Below, in pieces: positions 25,230 to 37,735 of a stretch of DNA of 64,000 bases. Location: assembly GCF_901933205.1 (NCBI RefSeq), contig NC_044572.1:75637465-75701464 (forward strand), read 5' to 3'. The translations under genes were made by a program, and so were the position numbers. The notes below the pieces were generated by a model. The model was not told the origin of the DNA and did not search any database. It was given only the letters and a program-made list of their open reading frames with translations. Within the stretch, counting starts at the first letter, position 1; every line of letters begins with the position of its first letter. This DNA comes from Camarhynchus parvulus. Taxonomy: Eukaryota; Chordata; Aves; Passeriformes; Thraupidae.

Positions 25230-25852
25230 AGTATTTGGTGGTTATGCTACTACACAGAATTTATGAATATAAGTGACTGCACCTATGCACCTGATGTTTC
25301 TGTTGTTGCTGAGTACTCCTTACCCGAATTCAAGGACTTCTCAGTGTCTCAGTCTCTGCCAGTGAGCAGGTGCACAGAAGGCCAGGAGGGAGCATGGCCA
25401 GGACAGAGGAACTGAACTGGCCAAAGGGATATTCCATTCCATACCACAGAATGTCATGCACAGTTCATGAACTGGGGAAAGTTGGCCAGAATCTGCTGAT
25501 TTCTGCTTGGGGATGGGCTGGGCATTGTTCAATGGGTAGTGAGCAATTGTACCGTGAATTTCTTATTTCTTTGTGGATTATTTCTCTCTTTCTCTTTATC
25601 TGTCTCTCCCCATTTCATTACATTTTTTGTTACTTTTATTGTTATTGTTGTTGCTGTTTTTATTATTAATACTATTTTCATTATCATTGTTGTTGTTGTT
25701 ATATTTTATAAAGTTTCAATTATTAAACTGGTTTTATCTCAACCCATGAGGTTTACTTTTTTTTCCTTGTTTTTTCCTTCCCACTAGCGTGGGGGTAGGG
25801 AGAATAAGAGTCTGTGCAATACTTAGGTGATGGCTGAGTTGAAACCATGACA
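25230..25852 (+). mobile_element. ERVL-type LTR, 5' end degraded, sense orientation
   Basis: Recognisable parts of a widespread bird ERVL-like LTR are CTGATGTTTCTGTTGTTGCTGAGTA near 25291, CTGGCCAAAGGGATATTCCA near 25417 and a GAGCAATTGTACCGTG segment near 25542. A (TTR)n pyrimidine-rich block follows at 25631-25700, then TATTAAACTGGTTTTATCTCAACCCATGA near 25720. The 3' end is GAAACCATGACA at 25841-25852. The TATTAAAC segment is the polyadenylation-like site of the family and fixes the sense as plus. The 5' boundary is approximate, and no target-site duplication or internal region was found. The 99-codon frame here is incidental. Confidence 0.8.
25631..25700 (+). repeat. (TTG/TTA)n triplet-rich tract inside the LTR
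   Basis: Irregular runs of GTT, ATT and GTTGTTGTTGTT. This low-complexity block is a normal part of this LTR family, between the TATA region and the polyadenylation-like site. Confidence 0.75.
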
Positions 25853-28800
25853 GATTTTCACAACAGAATATTGCAAAATCTATTAAAAAAACCCCAACAA
25901 ACTTTCAAAATCATTATTAAAAGCACATTTAAAATCTCACACATTTTAAAAATGTAAACATTTTCAAATTGAAATAGGTTGTTTTTCTGTTAGCTGGAAG
26001 TAATTTTTAACATGTTTAATACGAAAAAATATTATTATGTAAATTGTTAATAACCAATAATGAAATATTTTGTTTCTAACAGGCTACTTTTGAAGGATAG
26101 AAACATGACCATAACAATAGAATTAACTTTCTGTTGGACAAAAACTAACAGGGCCTATATATTACAAACATTGACCTACTTTAAATTTTTCAGAATAGGT
26201 CTTCAGTTATTTCAGTGTTCTATCATTCTCATACAGAAAACTCTGAGATTATATCACATTTTTTTTCCAGGGGAGGAATGTTGCCCTCCATTTGATGGAT
26301 TTGTGCTCTCTCCCCTACCCCACATCTGAGGCAACAGACTGCAATTTATTCACAGTAAGGTGCTAGGAGGAATGAAAAATTCCCCTACAACTTTGTTTCA
26401 CCACAAAATTGCACTAAATGCTCTCTTATTCTAACAGAGAGAGGTTTGGTCATGAAACCACTTAAATAACAAAGGGAGAAAATGTGGTTTTCAGCTTTTT
26501 TGCATTTCTTATAGCAGTGAGGAAGTCATTCATCTCTGCTGAGATAACCGAATTTAGCTATGTGCCACAATGTATGTGATATTCCATAAATGAAAGCAAT
26601 GTAGAAGATAAAACCTCTAGATACTAACTTTTTAATTCAATGTTCAGTCTGTAGATTGCCCAAGAGGCGAAGACTGCTTTGTAATCTGAAGATGGATCCT
26701 TCTCCAGGATACCCAGAGGTCTAAGGAACAGAAAAATCTAAATGAGCACAGTATGAATACATAAGCACAGAAATACAAACTGGAAAAGATTACCAGGAGC
26801 TATTTGCCTCTTTAATGCTGTGGAAAGCCAAAGTGGTGTATTAGGTGAAGCTGACTTCTGGAAAACTGATGAGAAAATTGCACTGACAGTAGAAATAAAA
26901 ATCCCCACCATACTTATTGAAAGAAAAAGTTTCAAAGTTAATTAAACATGCATACAGAAATATATGATATCTACAATCTTAAAATTTTTAGTAGACCTTG
27001 TTTTTTTTTAATTTTGGGTTTTTTTTTTGTTTCAGTCCCTTGTAATTTTCAATGATGCCAAAGTATTCCCAAGAAATATGTAGGATATTACTATTACTGA
27101 ATGAAGTCCTCTTCCAGTAGTTGAATAATTCTTTACAATGCTCACTAGGTCGCTGTTTTTTTGCCTGTTGATGGAAAATATTCTGTAAATGTTTTTAGTT
27201 TTTCTAAGTAAGTACACAGTCATCACAGAATGGAAAGCAAAACAAATCTTGGATAGGTAGAAGTTCAGTTTATTTTCAGATTAGGTAACTTTCAAGTACC
27301 ATTTAACATTACTGGATACAGCCAAATTGTTATTTTTTGAAAACAAAATCACTATATCACCTTCAGTAAAACACTGTAAGAGTCTCTTCTGATAATTAAA
27401 AAAATTATTGACTATGTAAATGGTTATTTCATTTGAAGTACATGGGTTTAACTCCTTTTTGTCATTCAAATAGCTGCCTTAGTAGATGTGACATAGGTAA
27501 ATAATAAGATAATTTGTATGATAGTTGCAGTTGACCTAAATCTACTGGCCTTAGAAACATTTGCAATTTTTCAATGTTCTCATTTATAAATTTTAAAGTT
27601 GCTAATCACAATTTATGTTACATTTAAAATATATTATTTTTGGTTTGCATTCATTTGCAAAGATTAATATTTGAAGTCTGCTATTTGCCAAAGGCAGCTA
27701 GGAAGGCAACATAAACTAGAACTATAGAACAATAGAACAAAACTCTATTATCTGAAGTAGTCTCATTTTCATGGTAACAGGAACCAATAGTGTTAGTCAT
27801 GTCCCATTGCTACATATCGAGTATAATTATATTATATCTTTGAGGTATAATGAAACACACACACTGAAAATTAATATACTGTGAGGTGTAATTTTAATGG
27901 AATGAATAAATAAATATAAACTCTCCGTAAGCAAACTTTATTCCCTTGATCTTGGTTCTTTTCCAAGGAATTTCAAAAGTTTTTATCATTTCAGTAATAT
28001 CCTGAAAAGGGAGTAACTACAGAAAAGAACTTCAAATATCTGTGAGCATTTTGGCATATGTTGTTATATGTAATGGGGAAAAAAATCAGCTGCTTTACTG
28101 ATGTAATCTATCAAAACCTCAAAAATCCATTCTTTTGAACAGTTTTTAAGAATAAAACAAATCAATAAATCAACATTACCCAGAAAAGGGACTGGCTTCT
28201 TGCAGTTGGACATTAAGATAGTGATTCAGTTCCCCTTTTATGAAACCTAATATAGGCCACACTGAACAAACTATTACTGAGAAAACATTTCACTGTGACT
28301 TAGCCTTTTCAAAGTATAATTTTGTATAATTTAGTTTGTGCATTCCCACACTCTCTCTTTACTCAATATTTTACCTTACCTGCACACCTCATTCCTTTTT
28401 ACTTTGATTAAGCCTTCCATTTATTTTTTGATTCCTCTAATTTCTTACTTCTTTTCCAACATTGCAAAGAATCGCTAATGCAATATTTGATTTATTATTC
28501 AAACATTACATTTCCTGTTTCCATAAGGTCTTTCTTACTCTCTGTACTCAGTAAGTCTTAGAAATCCCCTATTTGAAGTCCTATTCGTCCATCTCTAACT
28601 CACTTGCACACAGTATTGTCCCCAGGCATATAGATGGTCTCATAATGTCAGAATTTGAGGTGAAATTAAATCAATTTACATGGGAAATACACATGACAAA
28701 GAAACAGGAGTTATTTACATTGTTTTATGTCACAACTCTCCCTTCTGATATTAATATTGTCAGATAAAGAAAGGCGTACTTCAAATCCAGTACACAAAAA

Positions 28801-30727
28801 CCTATTTGGTAAACCAGTCACATCCTATACAGCATATTTACTTTCCCTTTATTTCAATGTGATCGGGGCTATTAACAAATGCTATTTTTAGCAGGTTTTT
28901 ATTTTTCTAGATTGCTCTGTTACACTACAACTTTAAGCATGATATTCATTTGCTTATAGAGAATAAGGCAGATTTGTGAAGGCAAATATGTCTCTGCAAC
29001 AGCGCATCTTGAGGTAGACTGCAGCAAGTGCTACCCTGCTTCTAAGTCATGCAAACTCTTCAAGGACCTGATGTATTTAAAAAATGCAATGTATAAATCC
29101 TTTTTTAACACACCAAATTGGTAAGGCTACCTAGATACTTGATATAAATATGTTTTTGTAACTTTTGATGCTTCCCTTTGCTGTGAAGAAACCTGGCTGC
29201 AAGACTGCAGAAGGAAGCCAGGGAGCAATAGAACACTCTCACTTGGTGGGCACCAAAACAGTGATCCAAATTGGAAAAGAAAAGAAAACAGTAAGACAAA
29301 AGAAGGAAAGTACTTTTTAGGCATTTGAAATGAGCTATTTTTCAGGCAGAACAGCATATTGATGTGTTCCTTTCAGTAAGCATGACAACAAATATTTACT
29401 CTTGTTTAAGAATGTGCCAATGGCATTACATATTGGCATTGATGAATGAGAACTTCAGTGGGGAAGGATTGACATGTGGACCTATACTAAATAAAGACAG
29501 GTTAAACTTGTTCACATAAAATACATTTTAAGGCTTGGAAATGTAACAACAGCAATTTTAAATAATCAGGGAATCAATACATGCAAAAGAGCATGTCCAC
29601 ATCCTACTCGCACAAGATATGCAGAGCACAGCACAGAGGGCACCCGCTTTGAAATTTAGACTTAGCCTTCATAAGAGAGCCCATTGAGTCATTACTTTGA
29701 CAGCTTCCTCATCTAACAGATATTCTCTTGTATCTTTTCCCAGAAGAACTCCTTTGAACCAGTAGATTTACATGGCAACAATACAAAGCACTGGACAAGT
29801 TTCAAGAATTATACCAACCTGTGTAAGGAATATACATTCTGTGCTCTGTAACCTATGTCTGTGTCTGTTTTTTGATCTGTGCAGTGGAGGAACATGCTGT
29901 TATATGTGCCCAATGAAACTCGTGTGTCCTGGATGACCAGAAGGTTTTCTTTGTATTAGTTTTCAAAACAGGCACACATAACTTAACTGATTGTCATGGA
30001 CAACTTCCTTCACATTTCATTACCCCCTGCAACCTCCAAATCACTGAAAGTCACATTTCATTGACTATTTAGAGTCTACTAATAGATTGTCAAAATAAAT
30101 ACAGTAACAAAAACAAAAGTCAGACTCTGTGTTTATATATCTTTTTAGAAAGAATAAAACACAAAAAAAAACCCCAAAGTCGGTCAAGTCTTAAAAACAG
30201 ACCTTATTTTAAAACTTACAGATGAAATTATTTTCATTCAATACACTTGAAATATACTTCAGTGCAACGCCTGATTTTCTGCAACGGACTGTCTATTTAA
30301 TACTGTCACTTAAGTGCGACATCTCTTCAAACTTTCCTCCTTGAAACAACCTTGTTTCTATGCCATGGCATCCTGTAAGCCTCCACCAGACTGAGTGTCT
30401 CACCTGAAGTGAAGTCTTCTGCCAACTAAGAACACTCCTCCAGTGTTGTTTTGTAGGCCTCAAACAAAACTTTAAAAAGAATGAGTAGTTTAAAGGAGAA
30501 AATTGAAACTCTTGAAATCTCAAGCGCTAGCACGGTGCTAGCAATCTTTGAAAAAGTCTGTAGAAAGCAATTTTCAGCCTCAAAGTCTATATACCACGGA
30601 CGACACACTGTTTCCAGAGAAGAATAAAGAATAGGGAGATAAACCTGTACATACTGAGGTTCCAGACCAGTGCAGAACATCTGAGAAATGATATGTACAA
30701 AAGTCTCTAAGTGTGGGACTACCCAAA
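25853..30727. other. Unique AT-rich non-coding DNA
   Basis: About 4.9 kb with no recognised gene, RNA or interspersed repeat. Open frames reach 89 codons and show no domain. A 17-bp palindrome at 30526-30542 is listed separately. Confidence 0.55.
30526..30542. other. Perfect 8-bp inverted repeat with 1-nt centre
   Basis: GCTAGCAC, one G, then GTGCTAGC. It keeps a CpG next to the centre in an otherwise CpG-poor area. It could serve as a binding site for a dimeric factor, but nothing in the context supports a specific one. Confidence 0.5.
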
Positions 30728-31470
30728 ATCATAGAATCATAGAGAGGTTTTGTTTGGAAGGGACCTTAAAGATTAACAAGTTCCAAAGCACTTGCCATGG
30801 GCAGGGACAGTTTTCACCAGGCCAAGTTGCTCAAAGACCTCCCCAGCCTGACTTTGAACATTTCCAGGAACGGGGCATCCACAGTCTCTGTGTGCAACAT
30901 GTTCTAGTGTCACTGCCCTGACAGGAAAGAGTTTCTTACTAATACCAAACATAGACCTACCCCTTTTTTTCTTTCATATAAAAACCATTCCCCCTTGTCC
31001 TATCACTACATGCTCTTGTAAAATGTCCTGCCCCACCTTTCTTGTAGGCTCCCTTTTGGTGTTGGAAAGTTCTATAAGGCCTCCCCAGAGCTTCTCTTCT
31101 CCAGGCTGTAAACCCCAGCTACCTTAGCTGGTGCTCACAGGAGAGGCACTTCAGCCTTTTGATCATCTTTGTGACCCTCCTCTGGATGCACATCAACAGG
31201 TCCATGGCCACATATTTTGGAGCTGGACACAGCACTCCACGTCTCATAAGAGCAGAGTACAGGGGCAGAATCACGTCCATCGACCTGCTGGCCATGCTTC
31301 TTTTAATGCAGCCTAGAATACAGTTGGCTTTCTGGGCTACAAATGAATATTGCTTGTTCATGTACAGCTTTTCATCCATGAGATTCCCCAAGTCCTTCTG
31401 TACAGGGCTGCTCTCAATCCATTCTCTGTTCAGAACGTGTCAGGTACAACAGAGCAGTTGCCCCGTGAAC
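30728..31470 (-). mobile_element. CR1 LINE, minus orientation, with RT C-terminal remnant
   Basis: On the plus strand the element starts with the reverse complement of the CR1 tail, ATCATAGAATCATAGAGAGG, followed by TTTGGAAGGGACCTTAAAGAT. Read on the minus strand, a 90-codon open frame (31119-31391) contains [17 protein letters not shown] and [19 protein letters not shown]. These match the C-terminal end of CR1 ORF2, downstream of the catalytic reverse-transcriptase core. Nearer the tail, LGVYSLEKRS-like codons survive in another frame, showing frameshifts. It is 5'-truncated and dead. The upper boundary is approximate; homology fades after GCAGTTGCCCCGTGAA near 31454. Confidence 0.92.
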
Positions 31471-34278
31471 TCCTTTATCACCTGTGTTAGGAAAATCCTC
31501 ATAAGGCCCAAAGGTTTACAAGGTTTCTTCCATTTTTCTTCTGAAGAAGGTCTCATACATTACTTTCTAATCTGGTGATTTTATAGCCTTACACATTAGT
31601 CTACCCTTTAATCCTGACCTACCAGTCCTGGTCTGACTCATCACCAGTTGCCAGGGAGAGCCCCATGCATTCCAGCTTATCCCTCATACAAACAGCAACC
31701 AAAGTTCAGAAAGCTGCATACACATACATATTTATAGATATATAACACAAAAAAACTGCATTGTTTTGAAAAAAAAAAAAATTGTGTATTCAGGCTCCAA
31801 TCAATAAAAAGTTTAGAGCATAACCCATTAATTGATACTTTTGCATTGAATCATTGAATATACTTCCATAATGAATCATTCCTGAATGAAATACCTAATG
31901 AAAGGTCTTTCACTGAATAAGAATGTTTATAAAAAAGAGTAAATATAAGTAAAAGTCTCATTGTTCTTGCCAACAGTGAATATAATTCTAAAAACAATTT
32001 CAATGGCTCCCAAACTACTGCACAAATGGCTCTACAGTGAGAGCTTTTATAATATTTGTAGCAGGTAGAACAACTATTCTTTCTGCACCATGAAACACTA
32101 TTCAAAGCTAGTTTTCCTGCTTTGCTGGTTTTGACAAGTGGGCCATGAAAGAGATTTGCAAGACAATACACAAAATCAGGGAACTGCAGAGTTATTTCAG
32201 TATCCCTAATTACAATGCAGAGTTGGAAAGGCAAGGACTGGCAATGCTTTTCTTCACAGAACTCAACTATCTATCAGCTAAAAAAAAAGCCTTATTATAG
32301 CAAAAGTCAACTGGATAATTACAAGTACCTTCAACACCTGAATAGTAAAATATCTCATGTATATTTCATATGAAAAACATACTCAATTATACTATTATTT
32401 CTGGTAAATCCACACAAGAAAACAAAGTCTAAAATTCATATCAAAGGACTGATATGAATATGAAAACACACTAAAACTGATATAATGTATGGGAACTTGG
32501 TGAGGTCCAATGAGAAGGCCATGCGTTGAAAGCAGTTGTCACACATTTCTAAATGGAAAAAACCTAAATTTGCTCAGTTGTACTGTGTTAAGAGCCAAAC
32601 ATATTCCCATTGTGCTTGCTCATAACAGCATTATGAAAAGCTTTTATGTTTAGCTATTGCTCCAGGTAGGCCTGTGAACATCCCAAGAGATGGGACATTC
32701 TTCATGTCTGTGCAAAGCAGACAGCTGTGAAATACTTTCTGTACAGCACAAGTGATTGCACAAGTCTGGGTAGTCTAGGCAGCTGTATTGGAGCTATGTT
32801 GGAGCAAATGTAATGACTGTCTGTGAGCTCCTTTTTTGCTGCCCGCTCTTTTGCCATGAATTTGGGAAAAAAGGTAGGCAAAGCGCAGCAGTGTAAGTTT
32901 CAAAACAAAGTGGTTGAACAAAAGTCAGAAAAATTGCACTGTAAAGTTTCAGAGAGCCATACAGAGCAACAGAATTACAGTCATCCTGAAATGAGTGATG
33001 GCCTCCAGCCAGGCTTTATAATGAATGCACAAATTTGTTTCCATATTTGTGAGGAATAATAGTAGGTTCAGAGGATGACATTATGTTCCCTACTGTACTC
33101 CAAGGTTAATGTACAATTTATACATGAACCTCACTTTTCAAAAGAGATACTGTTAAGTCATAAACAATAGAATTAAAGGTTATGAACAATCTTCAGAAAT
33201 AAAAAAATAGATTAATAAATAGTTTCTGGAAAAAAAAAGAATTACTGCTTTTGCTAATTTGAAAAGCTGATTCTGATGCTATTTATCATGAGATTTTTCC
33301 CATTGCATGGCTATCAATGAACAACAAAGGAGAATAGACACTAAAAACATGAGTGTGGACAGGTGGACTTAGGTAAAGCTGAATCTCTCCCACTTCATAA
33401 ATAAGGCTTGCCTTCTTTATGAAAGGAAAAAAAAAACAACTTTATATAAATATAAAATAATCTTTATCTCTAAAATTTGTAAAAATTTTCGTGTACTTAT
33501 TCTATTTCTTCCTTGGCAGTGCCATGAGTTATTGAAGTATAAACACAGCATCACAGGAAAGCAGAAAACTATTAATTCCACATTAACCATTTGTAAAATG
33601 CTTTTTAGAGTACTTAAAAACAGATCATACTTTTTCCTCCATCAGAGTGAAGAAACCTATAGTAAAACTGTTTTAAGCAAAAAGGATCAAGGAGTTGATT
33701 CTGCTAAGCTCTTGCAAATTCAAGGAGAAAGCAGAAAAGACCTAAAGAAAAAAATCCTTTGTTCCTTCAGTCTTCAAGATACAGTAAGCCCCAGTCACTG
33801 GCTACTGAACAGCTGGTTTAGGAAAATTCTCCTTTCACATCCTTCAGACATTTATTATCCCAGCTACTTCTTTTTGTAGTAAGAAAGATGATTAAGAAAG
33901 AGAGAACTTAATGCTGTATTACTGACAAGAGTCTGGAACAATTTTTGCCCCCTTTTAATTTTGAAATGCTTCTACCTTCAGTCTCTATAGCATAAGTTCA
34001 CAAAGTTTTCTTATACTTTATTGAACAGAGAAAACGAATGGGGTTCACTCAGACCTTCTTCAGGTCTTCCCTATCCACAGAAAATGCTGAATTGAAATAA
34101 TTTTCAATTTGGCACAATATTTTTGTTGGTTTTTTAATGCATAAAACAGCAAGAGAATAACTTTTTATAAGAGAAGAAAACCTTCTGAGTGCGTACTCAG
34201 CCTGAGTTTTATTCTTCCAGGTTTTGTTTGTATGAGAGTGAGACAGAATGTTTCCCATGCAGGAAAGAACTGTGGGTA
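31471..34278. other. Unique AT-rich non-coding DNA
   Basis: No gene was recognised. A 127-codon minus-strand frame (31851-32234) and a 115-codon plus-strand frame (33532-33879) are the longest. Neither shows a recognisable domain, and both lie among stop-dense sequence, so they are not called. An A-rich run occurs at about 31769-31782. Confidence 0.5.
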
Positions 34279-35250
34279 TGCGAGGTTGGTTAACCTTGGC
34301 TGGAAGCCAGGTGCACACTAAAGCATTCAAAAACTCTTTCTCCTCAACTGAAATGGGAAAATATTATTAAAGGCTTGTGGATTGAGATAAGGACAGGGAG
34401 CAATCACTCACCAATTACTGTCACAGGCAAAACTGACTCTACTTGGGGAAATTAATTGAATTTATCAGCAATCAAATCAGAGCAGGATAATAGAAATATA
34501 AATAGATCTTAAAACACCTTCCCTCCACCCCTCTCTTCTCAGGCCCAGTTTCATTCCTGAATCTCTCTACCTCCTTTCCCCAAGGGGTGCAGGAGGGCAG
34601 GGAATGGGGGCTGCAGTCAGTTCATCACACATTACCCTGCCCACTTCTCTCCAATGGGAGACAGTCTGCTCCAGTGTGGATCCCTTCCACAGGGTGCAGC
34701 CCTTCAGGAATAGAATGCTCCAGTGCCCCCCACAGGGTCACAGGTCCTGCAGGAACAGTGTTACAGCATGGGCTTCTCTCCACTGGCTCACAGGTCCTGA
34801 CATGAGCCTGGTGCAGCACAAGCTTTCCACAGGGTCATAGTGTCTTTCAGGCACTTCAACCTGCTTTTGTGTGGAATCTTTCATGGACTGCAGGTGGATC
34901 TCTGCTCCTTCATGGACCTCCGCTCCTTATGGACCTCCATGGACTGCAGGAGCTGCACCATTTGCTGAAGGAGAATCTCAGCTCTGGTGGCTGGAGCGCC
35001 TTCTCCCCTCCTTCTCCACTGATCTGGGTGTCTGCAGAGCTATTTCTCCCACATATTCTCACCTTCCAGTTTCTGTTGTGCTGATTTTTTTCCCCCTTCT
35101 TAAATCACAGAGGGGCTACTAGCATCACTGATGTGCCAGGTCTGTCATGGAACCAGCTGGAACTGGACATGGGAAGCTTTTGGCATCTTCTCATAGAAGC
35201 CACCCCAATACCCATCCACTATAAAAACTTTGCCATGCAAGCCCAATACA
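34279..35250 (-). mobile_element. ERV LTR (TGTATTGGGC family), antisense, about 970 bp
   Basis: Read on the minus strand the element starts TGTATTGGGCTTGCATGGCA at 35250 and ends near GGCTTCCAGCCAAGGTTAACC at about 34284. Between them are the antisense signatures CTCACCAATTACTGTCACAGG, GACTCTACTTGGGGAAATTA and GGGAATGGGGGCTGCAGTCA, and several diverged copies of a unit built on CCACAGGGTCACAGGTCCTG. A TTTAAGAAGG segment near 35093-35103 (minus strand) is the likely TATA-type element. This is a well-known bird LTR layout. The head is related to the long LTR at 18416-19904, but the body differs. It is scored as a solo LTR, with no clear target-site duplication. Open frames inside are incidental. 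Confidence 0.85.
34660..34985 (-). repeat. Degenerate internal tandem repeats in the LTR
   Basis: Related units of roughly 50-60 bp recur, each with a version of TCCACAGGGT, CACAGGTCCTG and a CTGCTCCAGTGTGG-like or CATGGACTGCAGG segment. The units are diverged and imperfect. This repeated region is characteristic of the LTR family, and copy number may vary between insertions. Confidence 0.65.
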
Positions 35251-36191
35251 ATACAAATCATTATTGTGGAAAAATTTTTGATCCTGAATGTCTTACCTTA
35301 CCTCCAAATTATGCAGTCACCATGGATGAGTTAGTGCTTTGCCATTCTACAACATCTGGTAACTTATCATGTGCCTGAATCCTCTAAGACTGAACAGGTT
35401 AATTCATGTCCATGTGCCTCTCCTTGTTTTATGAACAAGCACATAGGAAAACATAGAGAAAATATCTCCATTCTTTCAAACTATTCATGTATAACAAATA
35501 TTTGAAGCAATAACATTAATTTTTAAAGTACTAGCTTGAGAAAAGTTACAAACCTTCTAGAAAATTTCAGCTTTCATTATTTGCAATTCTAGATAAACCT
35601 CTGAAATGTACTTTGGTTTTGTTCCTTTAAATTTGGTTTGAAGAACTTCTATTTAAATATTCTGACTTAAGAGAAAAGTGTGCCAAACTATGCTGAGAAA
35701 GGACTGATTGTCCAATATTCACTGCTTCTAGCTTATGCACACTACAAAATCAAGTCTACTTCATTCTAGCAGAATGTTAATGACAACTGCTACAGCTGCA
35801 GAGATGTTGAGGTTGAATGGCCTGTTGCAGGATTCAGATCCTCTACAGCAGTCAGCTGTACTGACAGAACTATTCCTCGCTTTAGAAAACTGATGTGCAA
35901 TAGAAGTCTGGCTAATATTTTTTTTAATTTATCTATATATTAAATGTATACTACTTTTGTTGAGTTTTACCTGCTGTCCAGAAGAAAAGTTTAAAGTTCC
36001 TCTAATTTATTAAAGTACCATCCCTTGTACCAGCATTTTATTGCTGTTTCCTACAATGGTCAGGATTGTGAAGATAATAATTTTTTTTTTTGGCTAGCCT
36101 GAAAATGCTGCTTGAAAGCCATTTAGTTAAATGATCCCACATCATTCTTCAGGAGAAACTGCCTGCTCATTTATTAGAGGTGCATGTTCTC
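35251..36191. other. Unique AT-rich non-coding DNA
   Basis: No gene or repeat was recognised. An open frame that starts in the LTR runs out to 35378 but is not gene-like. Confidence 0.55.
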
Positions 36192-36315
36192 CAGTGGGTA
36201 AAAAACTGACTGGATGACCAGGCCCAGTGTAATTCTTAGGGCCATTCCTAGCTAATATCCTTATCAATTATATGAATGAGAGCATCAAGTGCACCCTCTA
36301 AGACAAATTTGAACA
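36192..36315 (+). mobile_element. CR1 LINE internal RT scrap, plus orientation
   Basis: About 120 bp match the part of CR1 ORF2 around the reverse-transcriptase core. Visible segments are GTGGGTAAAAAACTGACTGG, GGATGACCAGGCCCAGTG, the AATATCCTTATCAATTATATGAATG segment encoding the NIFIND-like motif, and ATCAAGTGCACCCTCTAAGA. It has no CR1 3' tail, so it is an internal fragment left by later deletion. Boundaries are approximate. Confidence 0.8.
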
Positions 36316-36938
36316 GCTAAAAAAATACAAGCATTTACAGCTACCTTATTTCAAAATTATCATGTTAATATTTACCTCCTGAAATAGCTGAAAATAACCT
36401 TTGGATACAACCGAAAGTGTTAGAATCTTTCATTTTATTTCTGTGTAATTTTCATCATAATTATCTAAGTAGAATGAAAGTATAATTTAAATGTCACAGA
36501 AGGACACATACAATCTGAATGAAAGAACAGAACACATAGTTAAGAATGCTACTTGAATTTTTTCTCCTAAAATATGGACTTTAAACACTTGAGACTAGAT
36601 TATTTTGCTTTTTTGCTAAAATATAAAAGTAGGTATATTCGCAAATCTGGTAACTGCCTAAGGACAGAATTCTTTTCTTTTTCTCTCTGCTTCTTGAGTC
36701 TGTAACAGAAGAACAAGATATGACAGAAAAGACTGAAATCTGTGTGAAAACAGATTACATAAAATAGCACAGAATAAAATGTACAATTGCTTAACACAAA
36801 GCCTTATTTCAGAAAATTTATTAAGAAAACCACCAGAACTTTTTGATAGTCTCACAAAATGTCATTTATGACAGAAGAGCAAAGACACAGATGGAACTCC
36901 ATTTTACTGGAACAAAACAATGTCACCTATACAATTTT
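36316..36938. other. Unique non-coding DNA
   Basis: AT-rich. No feature was recognised. Confidence 0.55.
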
Positions 36939-37508
36939 TGTGGCTTAACCCCCAACTAGAAAACAAATCCCATGGAGCTATTTGCTCACTCCCCACCAGC
37001 TGTGTGAGGGAAAGAATCAGAAGTATAAAGATGAGAAAACTCTTCAGCTGAATTAAAGGCAGTAAAAGCCACACACACAAGCATAGCAAAGTGATGAACT
37101 TATTCACCCTTTCCTATACGCGGGTGTATGTTCAGCCATCTCCAGGAGAGCAGGGCCCCTCACACACAGCTGTGATTTGGGAAGGCAAACATCATCACTC
37201 CATACATCCTACACTTTCTTCCTCTCCCCCATCTTTATATACTGAACATGACTGGTCTGCAATAACCCTTGGGTCAGTTGGGTCAGGTGTCCTGCCCATG
37301 TCCCCTCTCAGATTGTTGTTCACACTAAACTTCCTCACTGGCAGAGTAGTACAAGAAACAGAAAAGGCCTTGATTCTGTGTAAGCCCTGCTCTGCAATAA
37401 CGAAAACGTATCTTTGTTATCGATCTTATTTCCAGCAAAAATTCAAAACATGGCCCCCTTCTAGCTTCTATGAAGAAAACTAACTCCATCCCAGCCAAAA
37501 CCACAACA
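36939..37508 (-). mobile_element. ERVL-type LTR, antisense, near full length (570 bp)
   Basis: On the plus strand it starts TGTGGCTTAACCCCCAACTA and ends CATCCCAGCCAAAACCACAACA. These are the reverse complement of the 3' and 5' ends of the same LTR family as 25230-25852 and 54207-54796. In between are TTTGCTCACTCCCCACCAGC, GTTCAGCCATCTCCAGGAGA, TTTATATACTGAACATGAC, GGTCAGTTGGGTCAGGTGTC and GAAAAGGCCTTGATTCTGTG. The TATA-type signal lies at about 37234-37241 in antisense. No internal sequence was seen. Candidate flanking duplications (ATTTT against ATGTA) do not match well, so none is called. Confidence 0.85.
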
Positions 37509-37550
37509 ATGTAATCCATTATGCTAGCACTGCCTACTTATCTTCTGAAG

Positions 37551-37735
37551 TCATAAAATCACAGAATGGTTTGGCTTGGAAGGGACCTTAAAGATCATCT
37601 AATTCCGACTCCCCTGCCATGGGCAGGGATACCTTTCACTAGACCAAGTTGCTCTGAGCCCCATCTGACCCACTCTTGAAATTTCAGGGATGGATCATCC
37701 ACCACTTTTCTGGGCAGTGTGCCAACTTCTGCTTC
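37551..37735 (-). mobile_element. CR1 LINE 3' end, minus orientation
   Basis: It starts with the reverse-complement tail TCATAAAATCACAGAATGGT, then TTGGCTTGGAAGGGACCTTA, AAGATCATCTAATTCCGACT and CCTGCCATGGGCAGGGATAC. The characteristic CCAAGTTGCTCTGAGCCCCA block starts near 37643. It is truncated after about 185 bp. It lies only about 40 bp from the LTR that ends at 37508. Confidence 0.92.

Noticed and set aside
31159..31578. 139-codon plus-strand open frame
   Set aside because: It is antisense to the CR1 reverse-transcriptase remnant, which explains the open frame.
31851..32234. 127-codon minus-strand open frame
   Set aside because: No homology recognised. A cysteine-rich patch is not arranged as a known finger motif. 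It lies in stop-dense unique DNA.
33532..33879. 115-codon plus-strand open frame
   Set aside because: Lysine- and serine-rich, no domain, no exon signals that can be defended.
36934..37513. Target-site duplication around the antisense LTR
   Set aside because: ATTTT and ATGTA agree at only three of five positions, so it is not convincing.
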